Shown piece after piece: positions 11,116-23,159 of a stretch of DNA of 64,000 nucleotides. The stretch's first letter is position 1; each line of letters opens with the position of its first letter. The translations under genes and the position numbers were made by a program. Source of the DNA: Adenanthera pavonina (Eukaryota; Streptophyta; Magnoliopsida; Fabales; Fabaceae); contig JAIVEN010000020.1 in the NCBI GenBank assembly GCA_026686845.1, positions 6,227,501 through 6,291,500 of the forward strand. The letters are read 5' to 3'. Under the pieces are notes generated by a model. The model made no database searches, was not told the origin of the DNA, and saw only the letters and a list, made by a program, of their open reading frames with translations.

Positions 11116-12487
11116 CAAAAATATCTTACATCTCATAATTATTTCATTTTAATTTTATTTAAACTATAAAATATTTATTCACTTTTTAAATTATATTTTT
11201 ACTTATCTTTATTCACTTTAATTTTTTTTATTTGAAAACAATTTATTATAAATTTTTGTTATTATTTTTATCTTTTTATATTTAAAATAATTATTATAAA
11301 ATTAAAAATATATTAACTTAATTATAATAGGTTGGATCACGATGCAACCATTGAATCATGAACCTTCTCAACCAAATTAATAGCTAGTATGGTTTTTATA
11401 TAATACATTGGTTTTAAAAGTTGTGTAACAAATAAGATACATGCCGTTAAATAACGTGAATAACTTGTCAATATGCCTCATCAAACTAATGGGGACACCA
11501 ACCTTAAGCCTTATGTTATGATTTAGGAAGCTTGACATAAATGCTATTAAAAAAGTTCAAAAAAATGAAGATAATCCATTATACATCAATATTACCATTC
11601 TACTTGCACACACTATCTAATTATATGTATAAATCCAAACAGACTTACCCACTTTTTTTAATAAAAAATTTTAAATTAACGCTATTTTTGTTTTTAGAAA
11701 ATATCATTTAATTCCCATCATATTTTGATGTATGTTATGTACAAAAAATCCGTTATTGTTTATTTTTTTTAATGAAATTAGTTTTTTCTTAATTTAATAC
11801 TATGAACTTTTATTGAATTTAAGGATATACATTTAATATTTATCAAAATCCTTTAAAATTTTACGTAAAAAAATTTCAGAACAATTGAACTTAAATGGTC
11901 AAACCGCCAACTTTTTAGTGCAATTAATTTTTTAAAAATTATATTTATTGCCATAAAAATTACTAATTAATAGTTGAAATCAGGGAAAAAATTACTAATT
12001 ACATATTTCAAGTACTTCATAAAAAGAATAAATTGAAATATAAATTTTTTAATAAAAAATAATAGTAATACCTATCTTATTAATTACATTAAAAATTAAA
12101 TTTAAAAATAAAAAAAATAAAATGTAATGCCTAAATTGACCCAATTCAAAAAGGTTTTTTGGGTTTTTTTATTTTTTATTTTTTACCCAATGGCACAGCA
12201 AGCATCCTGAAAACGGATGAACAATGTCATCCACTATTTTAATTTCCTCATTAGAACTTGGCCCTTTTTCCGCTGTGACTCCGTTAAGGCCGTACAATTA
12301 ATAAGATCTGAGGCCAATCATTCCCACGCGGAATACGGTATTATCTCTGAGATCAAGAATATGATGGCAAGAGATGGGAAGATACAGGTTATTCATCGGA
12401 CAATATTCCAATCCCTTTCAATGCATTTGAAATAAAACCGTGTGTGCCGCCACACCTAATGGAGCTCTGAGTTTAGCAACCCAGTGC
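11116..12487. other. Intergenic DNA, no feature supported
   Basis: AT-rich sequence between the MITE and the kinase pseudogene. Short frames near 12217-12435 show no recognisable protein. Nothing further could be supported. Confidence 0.5.
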
Positions 12488-13600
12488 TCAAAAAAGGGGT
12501 TGATTTGGTACGGAAACGTCCACCTTTGAATTACTTAACATGTGAACAACTTCTTCCATGGATGGCCTCCGGGAAGCAGAGGCTTTTGTGCATAGCAGCC
12601 CTAGTTGAAGCACCCTTGATAATTCTGCTGCTGGAAAATCATCTCCTAAGCATGGATCCACAGCTTCATGCAATCGGTTTGATTTATAAAGTTTCCAAAT
12701 CTGAGGCCAGATCCTGAGATTTTCTTCACATATATTGTTAAACAAATACGTTGAATCAAGTAGCTGAGAAAATTTTACATGAGGCTTGTTCCAAGTTTCA
12801 GGTGAAGGAGTCGAAGATCTTACTGTTTGTAGAAGGGTGCCAGATTCTTGTTTGAAGACATTATTGTTCCTTCTGCCACACAAAATTTCCACAACAAGTA
12901 CTCCAAAACTATATACGTCAGCTCGATCTGTTGGTTGACCCTGAATAAGATATTCCGGAGCTATATATGAGATGAATATGACCCCTGGAATGTTTTCTTC
13001 ACAGTAAAAGAAAAAATGATAAGTAGAATTACGTAAAACTTTTTGATGTCTCCATGGATTATTCTTATTTCACATCCTGCGTGGAGATATGCAAGCCCCT
13101 CTGCTATTCCAACTATTATATCAAAACGCTGTTTCCACTTCAGAATCTGAGGTTTGTTCTTTTCTACAAAACAGAGTAAGAGGATGTCATATTTCGGGAA
13201 CCTTTTTTCGTTTACAAAGCTCAATTAAATTGGAATTTGGAAAAAGTTATGCAGAGTTTTGATTGGGAAAAATACAATAAAAGACGGAATTACCAAAAGT
13301 GAACTGATCCAAGCTCTTGTTGGGTAGGTACTCGTATACAAGGAGGCTCTCGGAGCCTTCAATGTTACAGCCCAAGAGTTTGACGAGGTTCTTGTGCTCA
13401 ATCCCGCTAATCAAATTCACGTCGTTGAAGATCGACCCATTGCCTAGTATTAAACACTAATCTCTTGACTACAACTTTTCCATTTGCGAGAGTCCCTTCG
13501 AACACAGAACCAGATCCTCCTTGGCCAATTTTTCTCGAAAGGCTGAAAGAATATGTGGCACTCGACTTGTTTTTGGAGATGGAAATCCGACCAAGATGAT
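12488..13600 (-). pseudogene. Cysteine-rich receptor-like kinase (CRK, DUF26-type) kinase-domain pseudogene
   Basis: Reading the minus strand from about 13600 gives a glycine loop (KIGQGGSGSVFEGTLANGKVVVKRL), with a VVVK lysine region and then a NTRQWVD phrase typical of CRK2/CRK3-like kinases. A frameshift follows near 13431. Next comes VNLISGIEHKNLVKLLGCNI...LLVYEYLPNKSLDQF. A GT donor near 13294 and an AG acceptor near 13162 bound an intron. The next exon has WKQRFDIIVGIAEGLAYLHAG...IIHGDIK, the catalytic loop with Asp. The following SNVLLD to DFG segment is absent; the sequence jumps to an IAPEYLIQGQPTDRADVYSFGVLVVEILCGR stretch and the subdomain X-XI end, stopping at 12488. Loss of the DFG region, the frameshift and the absent ectodomain and membrane span make it a dead 5'-truncated copy. 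Confidence 0.85.
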
Positions 13601-13609
13601 TGCTTCCTG

Positions 13610-14332
13610 GGTGACAAAGGTAAAAGAAAAATATTTAATATCTTATATTTTAAATAAAAAATTTATTATATAAAATATTTTATAATATAGATAAGAGAAA
13701 ATAGTATTTAAACTTGATAATATTGCTATAATATCACCCTAAAATATTATCACCATTATTATGCTTTGATAATCTTGAGAAGACTGCATAAACGGCTGAG
13801 AGAGATAGCATAATAGATTATTTTCTCTTTCTAAATTCTCATATCGGTCTATAATAGTATTTCCTACAAAACATTTGTTATTTCTAACCGGCAAGACATG
13901 TTGAATTGTTTAATCATCAATAGCTGTAACATTAACCGGTGCGTTGCGTTGTCCGGAAATTATAAAGGCATCACATTGTATTTTTCAATCAAGTTGTTAA
14001 TTTTAAATAAACAGATACAAACTCAGATCGGAAACTCATATGTAGACTACTCGTAAGAGTTTTACTCTATTTAAAAAATAGTTATTAAAATATAATTAAA
14101 TAGTTAAAATATAATAAATAAATCTACCTAACAGTTCTTTACATTTCATAATTTAGCATAAAAATTTTAATCAAATTCATATAAGAAGTTGTTGACCAAG
14201 CTTAAAAAAATTAACACTCCTTAATTTATACTTAATATTTATAAAAATAATGTATTTTACACTTAAATATTTTTCAAAAAACTAATTTCTTGCACATACT
14301 TAAATAATAATATTATTTGTAAGATATGTTAT
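13610..14332. other. Intergenic DNA between the kinase pseudogene and the gypsy element
   Basis: No coding, RNA or repeat feature could be supported. The last five bases, GTTAT (14328-14332), are the probable left target duplication of the gypsy element. Confidence 0.4.
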
Positions 14333-14851
14333 TGTTCCTTCAAAAGACCGAGAGACTATTATCCACCTCTTCGTGTGCGGTGCCCCCTTTGATGCTTATC
14401 TTTTTTCCTTTTATTGACCTTCTCCTGACCGTTAAGGTTAAACCATCTTTTCCCTGTAATCCCTAATTTATCGGGATATTTTATAAATGATCATTATGGA
14501 GTATCGCGCTCTTTTTGCATGATCCCTGATTTTTCGTCCTACAGTTACGATTCCATAACCGTTATGATCCCATAACTGTTACTCCTAGCCGGGTGTTTTT
14601 GGGGCAATACAGTTTTTGTGGAGAAACCCATAGTCGGCCATATGGCCGAGATGTTGTTCAGTAGGATGATCATTTGGCCATACGATTACTCGGCATTACC
14701 ATTCGATAACCGATGTATTACTCGACTCGTTGCGCTTAAGCTCGACCTCTGAATTATAGCTCGGTGTATATGAGCCCGAAAAGTGAGGCTTCAAAGGGGC
14801 GTCCATTCACCTCGGACTTGTAATCTCAGCACGCTCGTTTCGGCCCGCACA
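14333..14851 (-). repeat. 3' LTR of the gypsy element
   Basis: In element orientation it begins TGTGCGGGCC and ends GGAACA. It is 519 bp, exactly the summed length of the two pieces of the other LTR. Confidence 0.92.
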
Positions 14852-14871
14852 CTAGCCCCCCGAGCCTCGAG
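14852..14871 (-). other. Polypurine tract of the gypsy element
   Basis: The minus strand reads CTCGAGGCTCGGGGGGCTAG directly before the 3' LTR. It contains the G-rich run expected for plus-strand priming, though it is not purely purine. Confidence 0.6.
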
Positions 14872-15332
14872 TCCAATTTGGACGAGAGGGCTCTGAATCA
14901 CGTGACCGACCTAAGACTGATTTTTTGAATTTGAATCGTTCCAGTCCTCTAGGGATTCCAGAACCTTCCTAGAGGCTCTTTGACGTTTTGGTTTCTGAAA
15001 CGGTAATGCGCTTACATGTACGGTTGCGCGCGGCATTATTTAATGCCGCGTCTTTTCATCAGCCGACGCACGTTCCCCAATGGTGACGATTGGCTCCCTA
15101 AAGTCATGATTAATTTGCTCGTTTCGAGGAGGAGTTTTCACTATATACGTGTAGGACTTGGGTACTCATCCTATTACTTCAATCTACATTTGCTTTTCAT
15201 TCCCTTTGCATCTCTTCATCGTCTTTGACCTCCTTTTCCTTGCCCCTTTCGTCATTTTTCCAGGTACGCCCTCTTCTGTTTTTTCCCCTTTTCTCAATTA
15301 CTATGCACAATTCTATATATTTCCCAACCACC

Positions 15333-17286
15333 ATGAGTTCAAACCGAGGATCTGAGGCATCGGCTGGGTCGTTCTCTCATCGAATCCTGGTTGAGAGGGA
15401 GGTTCTGAGCATCGGGGAAGAACCTTCACCGTCAAACTCTTCCTTTCCCAGCGCGGAGTTGAATTTTCGTCTGGCCGACCTTCCGGCTGAAAGGGAGGCT
15501 TCATCTTCAGCTACTGCCGTGCAGGTGGCCTTACAAAAGCCACGAAAAGTCGTTTCAAGAGTTCAGAGAGACCCAGTTCCCGACATTCGACTTCCAGGAT
15601 ATTATTGGGTGAAAGGAGAAGTTGGATCCTGCCACTCTAGATTTTGGACTGCCGAATCAATTGTGGAGTTGAGGAAGTCGATCTCTCTGGCTAGCACACG
15701 AACAGAGGAGGTCGTGATTGCCGAGCAGTGTGCTGAAGATGAGCACGTTTTCCTATCAGCGTTGCCAGTGCAAACACATTTTACATATATGTATAAGACG
15801 TTATTCGAGTCACTGGGAGTTGACCTTCCTTTCTCAGACTTTGAGTGTGATGTTTTAAGGGCACTGAACGTCGCTCCAACTCAGCTTCATCCCAATAGCT
15901 GGGCATTTCTAAAGGCTTTTGAGGTCTTATGTAGAAAATTAAACATGACGCCGACCGCTCCGAAGTTCCTCTACTACTACCAGATCCAATTTGGAGATAA
16001 GATCGGTTAGATTTCCCTTAGTGGTATGAATAGGAAGGGGATAATCGGTCCTTATACCTCGTCATACAAAGACTTCAAAGGAAGTTTCTTCAAGGTGGGC
16101 CCAGCCGAGGGTTACTCAGAAATGTTCTTCGATGAGGGGGGACGACCCAGGTTTCCTCTATACTGGACTCGGACTCCCATCAAGTTTCAGTCTTGGTGTT
16201 ATGAAGCTATGTCAGCATCCGAAAAGGCGGATGTCGACAAGTTAAATAAATTACCTCACCCCCTGAACTGCAAAATTTTACTTAGGCTCCCCTACTCTTC
16301 AACCCCCAATAAAGATTTTAAAGTGAGTGCCGATTTTCTTTTATCTTCTGCTGCCATACTTGTTTCAGCTTCTAATATACGTTTTCTATTTTGCAGTGGT
16401 GATGGGGAAGTTCAACTGGCGCTCAATAAAGAACATGGCCCCATCAGCAGGACCTATTGCCGAGAATCTGCAGGCTAACCTTGATAAAGAGGAGAGAGGG
16501 CACGCCGAGGTAATGGCGACAGCTGAGGTTGTTGAGATTCTCTCTTCTTCACGAAGCCCCCCGAGCAAACGTGCTCGACTTCCAGCCGCCGACGAGGAGC
16601 TTGTATCTTCGGTTCGTCGATCTCCCCTACCATCTCCCGTTGGACGCTCGCCTTCGGGCATTGATTCAAACATTGCCAAGTTTTTCGGGAGTGGCATCCA
16701 GGAAGGCGGGGACAAGGAAACTTTGCAGCGGTTTGGTCCCAAGACTGTTTTGGAATCCATGTCGGCTATATGCCTGCGCGCCGCGACCATGGCCTCATTC
16801 TGTAGGGAGAAGTTTGAGGAGAGCGATCGTCGTCTAAAAGCTGTTAAGGCCGAGCTTCTGGAAGCAACCAGTGCGAAAGACAAGGCTTCCTCGGAGCTCG
16901 CCGATGCTTTAAAGTCTCAAGCAGCTCTCCTTCTGCAGGTCGAGGAGCTGAAAGGAACCCTCGCTGATGCCGAGATAAAGGTGAAAGCAGTCGAAAAGGA
17001 GCGGGATGCCCTGACGACTGAGATTGCTTGGGCAAGGAACGTTGAAGCCGAATCCTCGGTCCTCGCTGCTAACTTGCAGAAGGATTTGGAACAAGTGAGG
17101 AAGAAGCAGGCCGAGCATGAGGCTGACGTTCAGGAAGCCGTGCAACAGATAATGAAAGAGCACGTAGAGGGCTTCCATAAAGCACTTCGTCAGGTGCATC
17201 TTTTCCTGCCAAAAATCAAGCTCTCGGCTTTTGATGTAAATAAAGACGTCAAAGATGGTGCGCTTGTAGATGAGGAGGAATTGTAG
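15333..17286 (+). pseudogene. Antisense extra ORF of the Tat gypsy element (putative gypsy-type transposon protein)
   Basis: This plus-strand ORF is antisense to gag-pol. From the ATG at 15333 it encodes a Ser-rich N-terminus, then a conserved region at about 15590-16300 (DIRLPGYYWVKGE..., LHPNSWAFLKAFEVLC, YKDFKGSFFKV) like the plant family annotated as putative gypsy-type transposon protein. A TAG at 16008 interrupts it, and the same frame resumes at once. A GTGAGT donor at 16323 and TTTTGCAG ending at 16396 suggest a 74-bp intron. The strict GT-AG join leaves the next exon out of frame, while a GT at 16327 would restore it. The last part (about 16390-17286) is rich in Glu, Lys and Ala and looks coiled-coil (ADALKSQAALLLQVEELKGT). 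Its function in the family is unknown. Confidence 0.75.
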
Positions 17287-17492
17287 GACACTAAAAAGGG
17301 GAATGTTCCTACTCCCACCTCCTTTATTGTCTATTTCTTTTCTTTACTTTGACGTCTTACTCAGACTTATTTTTAGTCAATGATGATAGTCTTACTTTAC
17401 TTCTCGGTTCCTAACGACCTGACCGCGTTCAATTTTTTGACTAAGTTTAACATAATCTATCAGTTCGATCTCGATTAAGATTTAATTCAGCC

Positions 17493-17755
17493 TCTTGGTT
17501 CATACTTGACCGAGTTTTAGTTGGAGACCTCGGTTCATACTTGACCGATTTTCAATTCCTCGATTCACACTTGACCGAGTTTTTAACAAAATTTTGGTTT
17601 AAACTTGACCAAGTTTAATTAGAGTGCTCAGTTCATACTTGACCGAATTTTAACTTAACACCTCGGTTCACACTTGACCGAATTTTATCCACCTCCCCGG
17701 TTCATACTTGACCGAGATGTAATTCTGTTTCTCTCGGTTCATACTTGACCAAGGT
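17493..17755 (-). repeat. Tandem repeat between integrase and the antisense ORF, 8 units of about 34 bp
   Basis: Eight units share CTCGGTTCATACTTGACCGAG followed by a variable 10-16-bp spacer. CTCGGT and ACCGAG within a unit can pair as a small stem. Units begin near 17493, 17528, 17559, 17594, 17628, 17662, 17695 and 17733. Confidence 0.85.
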
Positions 17756-17907
17756 TAATGAATGTAATAATGACAAAGAATTTCCTTTATTGAAGTAGGA
17801 AGGCGTGCCTCGTTAAAACCTTCTCAGCAAAAACCCCCTTTCACATATCCTTTGGGACAAAAGACCTAGTTAAGAAAAAGAGTACATCGCCCCCTTGTAT
17901 ACATCAA

Positions 17908-20900
17908 CTAACTGAAATAATTTTTGAGGTGAGAGGCATTCCATGTCCTAGGGATTGCTTCTCCTGACAACTTTTCTAATCTATATGCTCCATTGCCCAA
18001 CGCTTCAGTAACTCGGTAAGGCCCTTCCCAATTTGCAACTAGCTTTCCCTCGCCGATGTTCTTCCTTGCTTCGCTTTGCTTTCTCCAAACGAGATCTCCA
18101 CCAACAAAACTCCTTGGCTTAAGCCGAGAATTATAACACCGAGCCACTCTTTGCTTACAAGCTTCTTCTTGTATACGTGCATTTTCCCTAACCTCCTCGG
18201 ATAGATCTAGTTCAACTTCCATGTTTTCCTGGTTCATATGTTGGTCGGGGAGTATTCGCCTAAAGGACGGCTCTCCTACTTCCACCGGGATCATTGCGTC
18301 AGCTCCAAAAGTCAACCTAAAAGGGGTTTCCTTAGTGCTTGACTAAGGTGTGCAATGATAGGCCCAGAGGATGCTCGGTAATTCCTCAGCCCAGGCCCCC
18401 TTCGCTCTTCCCAATCTCTTCTTGAGTTCTCCGAGGATAACCTTGTTCGTCGCTTCTGCTTGTCCATTTGTTTGGGGATGCTCGACCGAAGACACTCGAT
18501 TCTTAATACCGAGTTGTTCATAGAATTGCTTTAGGTTTCCATCAATAAACTGCCTCCCATTATCAGTAACCACCGAGTGAGGAATCCCATACCGACAGAC
18601 AATATTCCTTCATACGAATTTCTGTACTTACTGTGCCGTGATCTTAGCTAACGATTCCGCCTCAATCCATTTAGTGAAATAGTCTATGCCAACTAGTAAG
18701 AACTTGACCTGCCCTTTACCCATCGGGAAAGGCCCTAGAATATCCATTCCCCAGACCATGAATGGCCACGGAGACGTCAGTGTTTGCAATTCTTCCGGCG
18801 GTGCATGGCGCAGACTGCCAAACCTTTGGCACTCATTACACTTCTTACTATACTCGGTGCAATCAGCTCGCATAGTGGGCCAATAATAGCCGGCCCGGAT
18901 TACTCTCGCTGCCATAGATCTTCCACCAGTATGCATCCCACACACTCCTTCATGGATTTCGCTCATAACATATTTCGCATGTTCGGGAGTGAGGCATTTT
19001 AAGAGGGGGGTTGAGAATCCTCGCTTGTATAAGTCTTTTCCCATTATTATGTAATGGGAGGACTTCATCTTCAGTCTCCTTGCTTCGTTCTGGTCGTTGG
19101 GTAAAGTCCCTTCGGCCATATAGTTCCAAATAGGGGTCATCCAGTCCTAGTCCGGGCTACTTTCGACCATAACCTCCTCAAGATCAACACTGGGCTGATA
19201 TATTGTCTCCCTGATGATCGTCTCATGCTGCCCGAGCCTTTTGACTTTAGCCAATCTGGATAGCAAATCAGCTCGGGAGTTCTCTTCTCTTGGAATGTGC
19301 TCAATCGCGAATTCATCAAAGCATTCAACCAAGTGTTTCACCTTGTTCAAGTACTTTGCCAACTGTGGGTCTTTGGCCTGGTAAGCTCTCGAGACTTGTT
19401 CAGAAACTAGCTGTGAATCACTCCGACACCTAACTTGGCTTGCTCCCACCTCTCTGGCTAAATTTAACCCAGCAATGAGAGCTTCATACTCGGCCTGGTT
19501 ATTCGTGACTGGGAAGTCGATCTTAAGAGACTGCTCCAAAGTTATCCCTCCGGGGCCTTCCAAAATGATTCCCGCTCTACTCCCCTTAGTATTGGATGAG
19601 CCATCCACATAAAGTATTCATTGGTTCCCGTCTTTGGAATTTTCGGGTGGGGTAAGTTCGGCGACAAAATCAGATAGACATTACGCCTTAATTGGCCCTC
19701 TCGGCTCATATCTTATGCCGAACTCTGACAACTCGACTGACCACGAGATCATTCGGCTTGCTAACTCAGGTTTCCTTAAGACCTGCTTTACGGGGTGATC
19801 AGTTTTTACAACAACCTCGTGACTTTGGAAATAAGGTCGCAACCTTCTCACCAAGATGACCAGAACCAGAGCTAACTTTTCAATAGTCTGATACCTCGAT
19901 TCTGCGTTATGTAATACTCGGCTGATGAAATATACCGGTATTTGCTGCCTGCCTATTTCTTGCACCATCACCGAGCTAATTGCATGCTCGGTCACCGACA
20001 TATACAGCAGCAACTCTTTGTTAGGAACCGGCCGATTAAGGATCGGAGGTGCCGAAAAGAAGCCTTTGAAACTCTGAAACACCTGCTCACATTCCTCACT
20101 CCACTCATACCGCTCAGCCTTCTTAAGTAACTTAAAGAACGGCCTAGCTTTCTCCGCTAACCTCGGTATGAAGCGGGATAGTGATGCTAATCGCCCTGTC
20201 AGTTTCTGCACTTCTTTTATGTTTTGGGGGCTTCTCATGTCAATAATAGCTCGGCATTTATCGGGATTGGCTTCAATACCCCGATGTGTTAACATGAATC
20301 CTAAGAATTTCCCCCCGTTGACTCCGAATATGCACTTCTCAGGATTTAACCTCATGTTGTACTTCCGTATTCTTCCGAACACCTCGCCAAGGTCGGCAGC
20401 ATGCTTGGAGGGATCTTCGGACTTCACTACCATGTCGTCAACATATACTTCCAGGTTTCTTCCGATCTGTTCCTGAAATATTTTATCCATGTTCTCAGTC
20501 ATGAATGCGGTTTTCTCTTCGTCAGGGGGGTACATCCTTATTTGATTATACCCAGAGTAGGCATCCAGAAAGCTGAGTAGGCCACAGCCTGATGCTCCAT
20601 CTACAAGCCGATCTATGCTGGGGAGGGGGTATGTATCTTTCGGGCATGACTTGTTTAGGTCGATGTAATCCGTGCACATTCTCCACCTTCCATTAGCCTT
20701 TTTAACGAGCACCACATTGGCCAACCATGTTGTATATTCAATTTCTCGGATGAACCCAGCATCAATAAGCTTTACCATTTCTTCCCTCATTGCCTTTCGC
20801 CTTTCCTCGCCTACCCGCCTCTTCCTTTGCGCTATCGGCTTAGCTTCAGGGTATACCGCCAGTTTGTGGCATAGAAAATTTGGATCAATTCCCGGCATGT

Positions 20901-23076
20901 CTGAAGAAGTCCATGCAAACAAATCAGCATTGTCCTTCAGCATCCTTGTTATCTGGTCCTTTGTCTCTCCTCTGAGTTGACTTCCAAGATTAGTGCACCG
21001 ATCTTCACCGGCGAGCTAAAATTTCTGTAGCTCTTCAATAGGCCTTGGCTTTTGGTCCTGCGCATCAAGTCGAGGATCAAGCTCCACCAAGCTTACTGAT
21101 GTTGTATCCTTCCTCGTATGCTCACCATTGCCAACTACCCTTCCCCTGGTGACTTTTAGACTATCTACATAGCATTGTCTTGTAACCTTTTGATCAGCTT
21201 TTATTGCAACTACGTCCCCAGACACCGAGGGAAACTTCATCGTGAGATGCGGAGTGGAAACCACGACGCCGAGCTCGTTTAACGCAGGTCGACCTATCAA
21301 GATATTATAAGAAGTTATTGCATCAATGATAAGGTACCTGATCATAATAGTTTTTGACCCGAGATCTCCCCAGAAGGTAGTCAACAGCTCCACATATCCT
21401 CGGGTATGAACATGTTCTCCTGCAAAGCCGACCAATGGATCACGATAAGGCTTAATCATCTCCTCGGGTATCCTGAGCTTCTGAAAGGTGGGATAATACA
21501 AGATATCCGCCGAGCTTCCTTGGTCTATCAGTGTCTTTCTGACGACGTAATTGGCCACTTCCACCGAAATCACCATGGGGTCGTCCTTATCCGAGAAGGT
21601 TATGGAACACGAACTCCGGGGCGCTCGATGCATCATCGCATTTACTGTCCGAATGGCCCTCAGGTGTCTTCTCCTGGCCGAACTGGTTGCCCCTCCTCCG
21701 GCAAACCCACCAGCTATAGTGTTGATTACCCCTCTTATTCTATTTTCTTCTCTATTTCGAGTGTTGTCTGACTGTCTTCTTTCCTTGTTCGGTTGCTGAG
21801 GTTCTTCCTAAGCTCGTGTCTGACCTCTACTGCGGCCTCGCCCATTATAGGAGGGACGATTACCGTGACCCCTCTGTACAAAGTTGCCGAGATGCCCGGC
21901 CTGGATCAATTCCTCAATCTTGTCCCATAATGTCCAACACTCCTCAGTGGTGTGACCATAATTGCGATGGTACCTGCAATGCTTTGATTGATCCACCGTC
22001 TCCGGGGTTTGTCCAGGAGCTGGGAGCCGTATCAATTTGGTATTGCAAGCTTCTTCCAGAATTTGAGCTCGGTTGGTATTTAGTGGAGTGTAGAAGTCAT
22101 ACTTCGGCCCCCGGCTAGTACCTTCTCTTTTAAACTTCCCCTTCTCTATCATCGGCCTTAAGCTTCCACGGTTGTTTAATTTCATTCGCTTGTCCAGATC
22201 AGTCCTAACCCTATTTCTAAACTTCGACACCTCCTCCATTTGTATATATCCAGCCGCATGATTTCTAAGCTCATCCATGTCGGAAGGTGGTTTCCGACAT
22301 AGGTGGTCGGCAAACGGCCCCGGCTTGAGAGCCATCATCATCATGTGCATTGCTACTTCAGGATTTAGATCCCAGATCTTTACCGAGACTGATGAGAAGC
22401 GCTCCATGAAACTTCTTAGGGACTCATCCTTCTCCTGTCGTAAGTTTACCAACGCAGCCGAGGTAAGCTAGTGAGGTCGGCTGGTAGCGTACTGCGTGCT
22501 GAATTTATTGACTAAGGTTTCAAAGCAATCGATAGATCGTGATGGGAGCCGGGTATACCAACTCAGAGCTGTTCCTTTCAAGGACGTAGGGAAGACCCTA
22601 CACAAAACTGCATCCTCATTTGTGAACAGATTCACCTGCGTGACATACGCATCCACATGCTCATCAGGATCGGTAGTACCGTCATATCTTTCTAGGTTTA
22701 AGCCCTTCCACCCTTTCGGCAATGGCGTCTCCATGATGCCATCAATAAACGGATGTCTCCGGGCGGCCTGCTTATCCTCTCGCAAATTGTCAATGTTTGT
22801 CTCTGAATGGTGTGTTTCCTCCCGTCGACTTCCCTCCTGATGTGACCGCTAAGTATCCCTATTGGCATTCGCCCGTTCCCCTCCTCGAGGAGGAGAAGTA
22901 CCTTCATGATAGCATTCCTGCTCCAACTGCTTATTCCTTTCACGCATCTCCTCGTTCTCCTTTCTTAATACCTCCATCTCCTCACGCATTGCCCGAATGA
23001 CAGGGTGGTCCTCCAAAGAAGGCCTGTCTTCAAAGTGTCATTCTCCTGCACCCGCACTGCTCTTGGTTCGCACCAT
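17908..23076 (-). pseudogene. gag-pol polyprotein of the Tat gypsy element, one frame with many stops
   Basis: The ATG at 23076 opens a single frame of 1723 codons down to 17908. No frameshift was detected, only in-frame stops (near 23040, 22851, 22470, 21810, 21018, 19683, 19149, 18630 and 18345, among others). Domains in order: gag (21808-22785; CRYHRNYGHTTEEC zinc knuckle); aspartic protease (21016-21636; LIDQGSSADIL active site); RT (RMCTDYIDLNKSCPKD, YVDD at about 20440); RNase H to 19681; a second, archaeal-type RNase H (19147-19608; DGSSNTKGSRAG, NNQAEYEALIAGL); integrase (zinc finger H-H-C-C near 18800-18950, GMDILGPFP, VTDNGRQF, C-terminal QSEARKNIGEGKLVANWEGPY). RT lacks the PFGLKNA-type segment just before YVDD, by an in-frame deletion of about 20-25 residues, so it would be dead even without the stops. 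Confidence 0.9.
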
Positions 23077-23106
23077 GATTCTTAGTGGTGATAGGATAGT
23101 TTTTCT

Positions 23107-23130
23107 CGGCCCCACGGTGGGCGCCAAAAT
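23107..23130 (-). other. Primer binding site region of the gypsy element
   Basis: Directly inside the 5' LTR the minus strand reads TTTTGGCGCCCACCGTGGGG. The TGGCGCC start is typical of plant Ty3/gypsy primer sites. The cognate tRNA was not determined. Confidence 0.65.
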
Positions 23131-23159
23131 GTTCCGTCAAAAGACCGAGAGACTATTAT
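23131..23159 (-). repeat. 5' LTR of the gypsy element, inner 29 bp
   Basis: The first 29 bp match 14333-14361 except for one base. The last five, TATTA (23155-23159), are the left target duplication of the nested copia element. Confidence 0.9.

Noticed and set aside
16386..16883. 165-codon minus-strand frame in the gypsy element
   Set aside because: It lies opposite the coiled-coil part of the antisense ORF, in a GC-richer region where chance frames are long.
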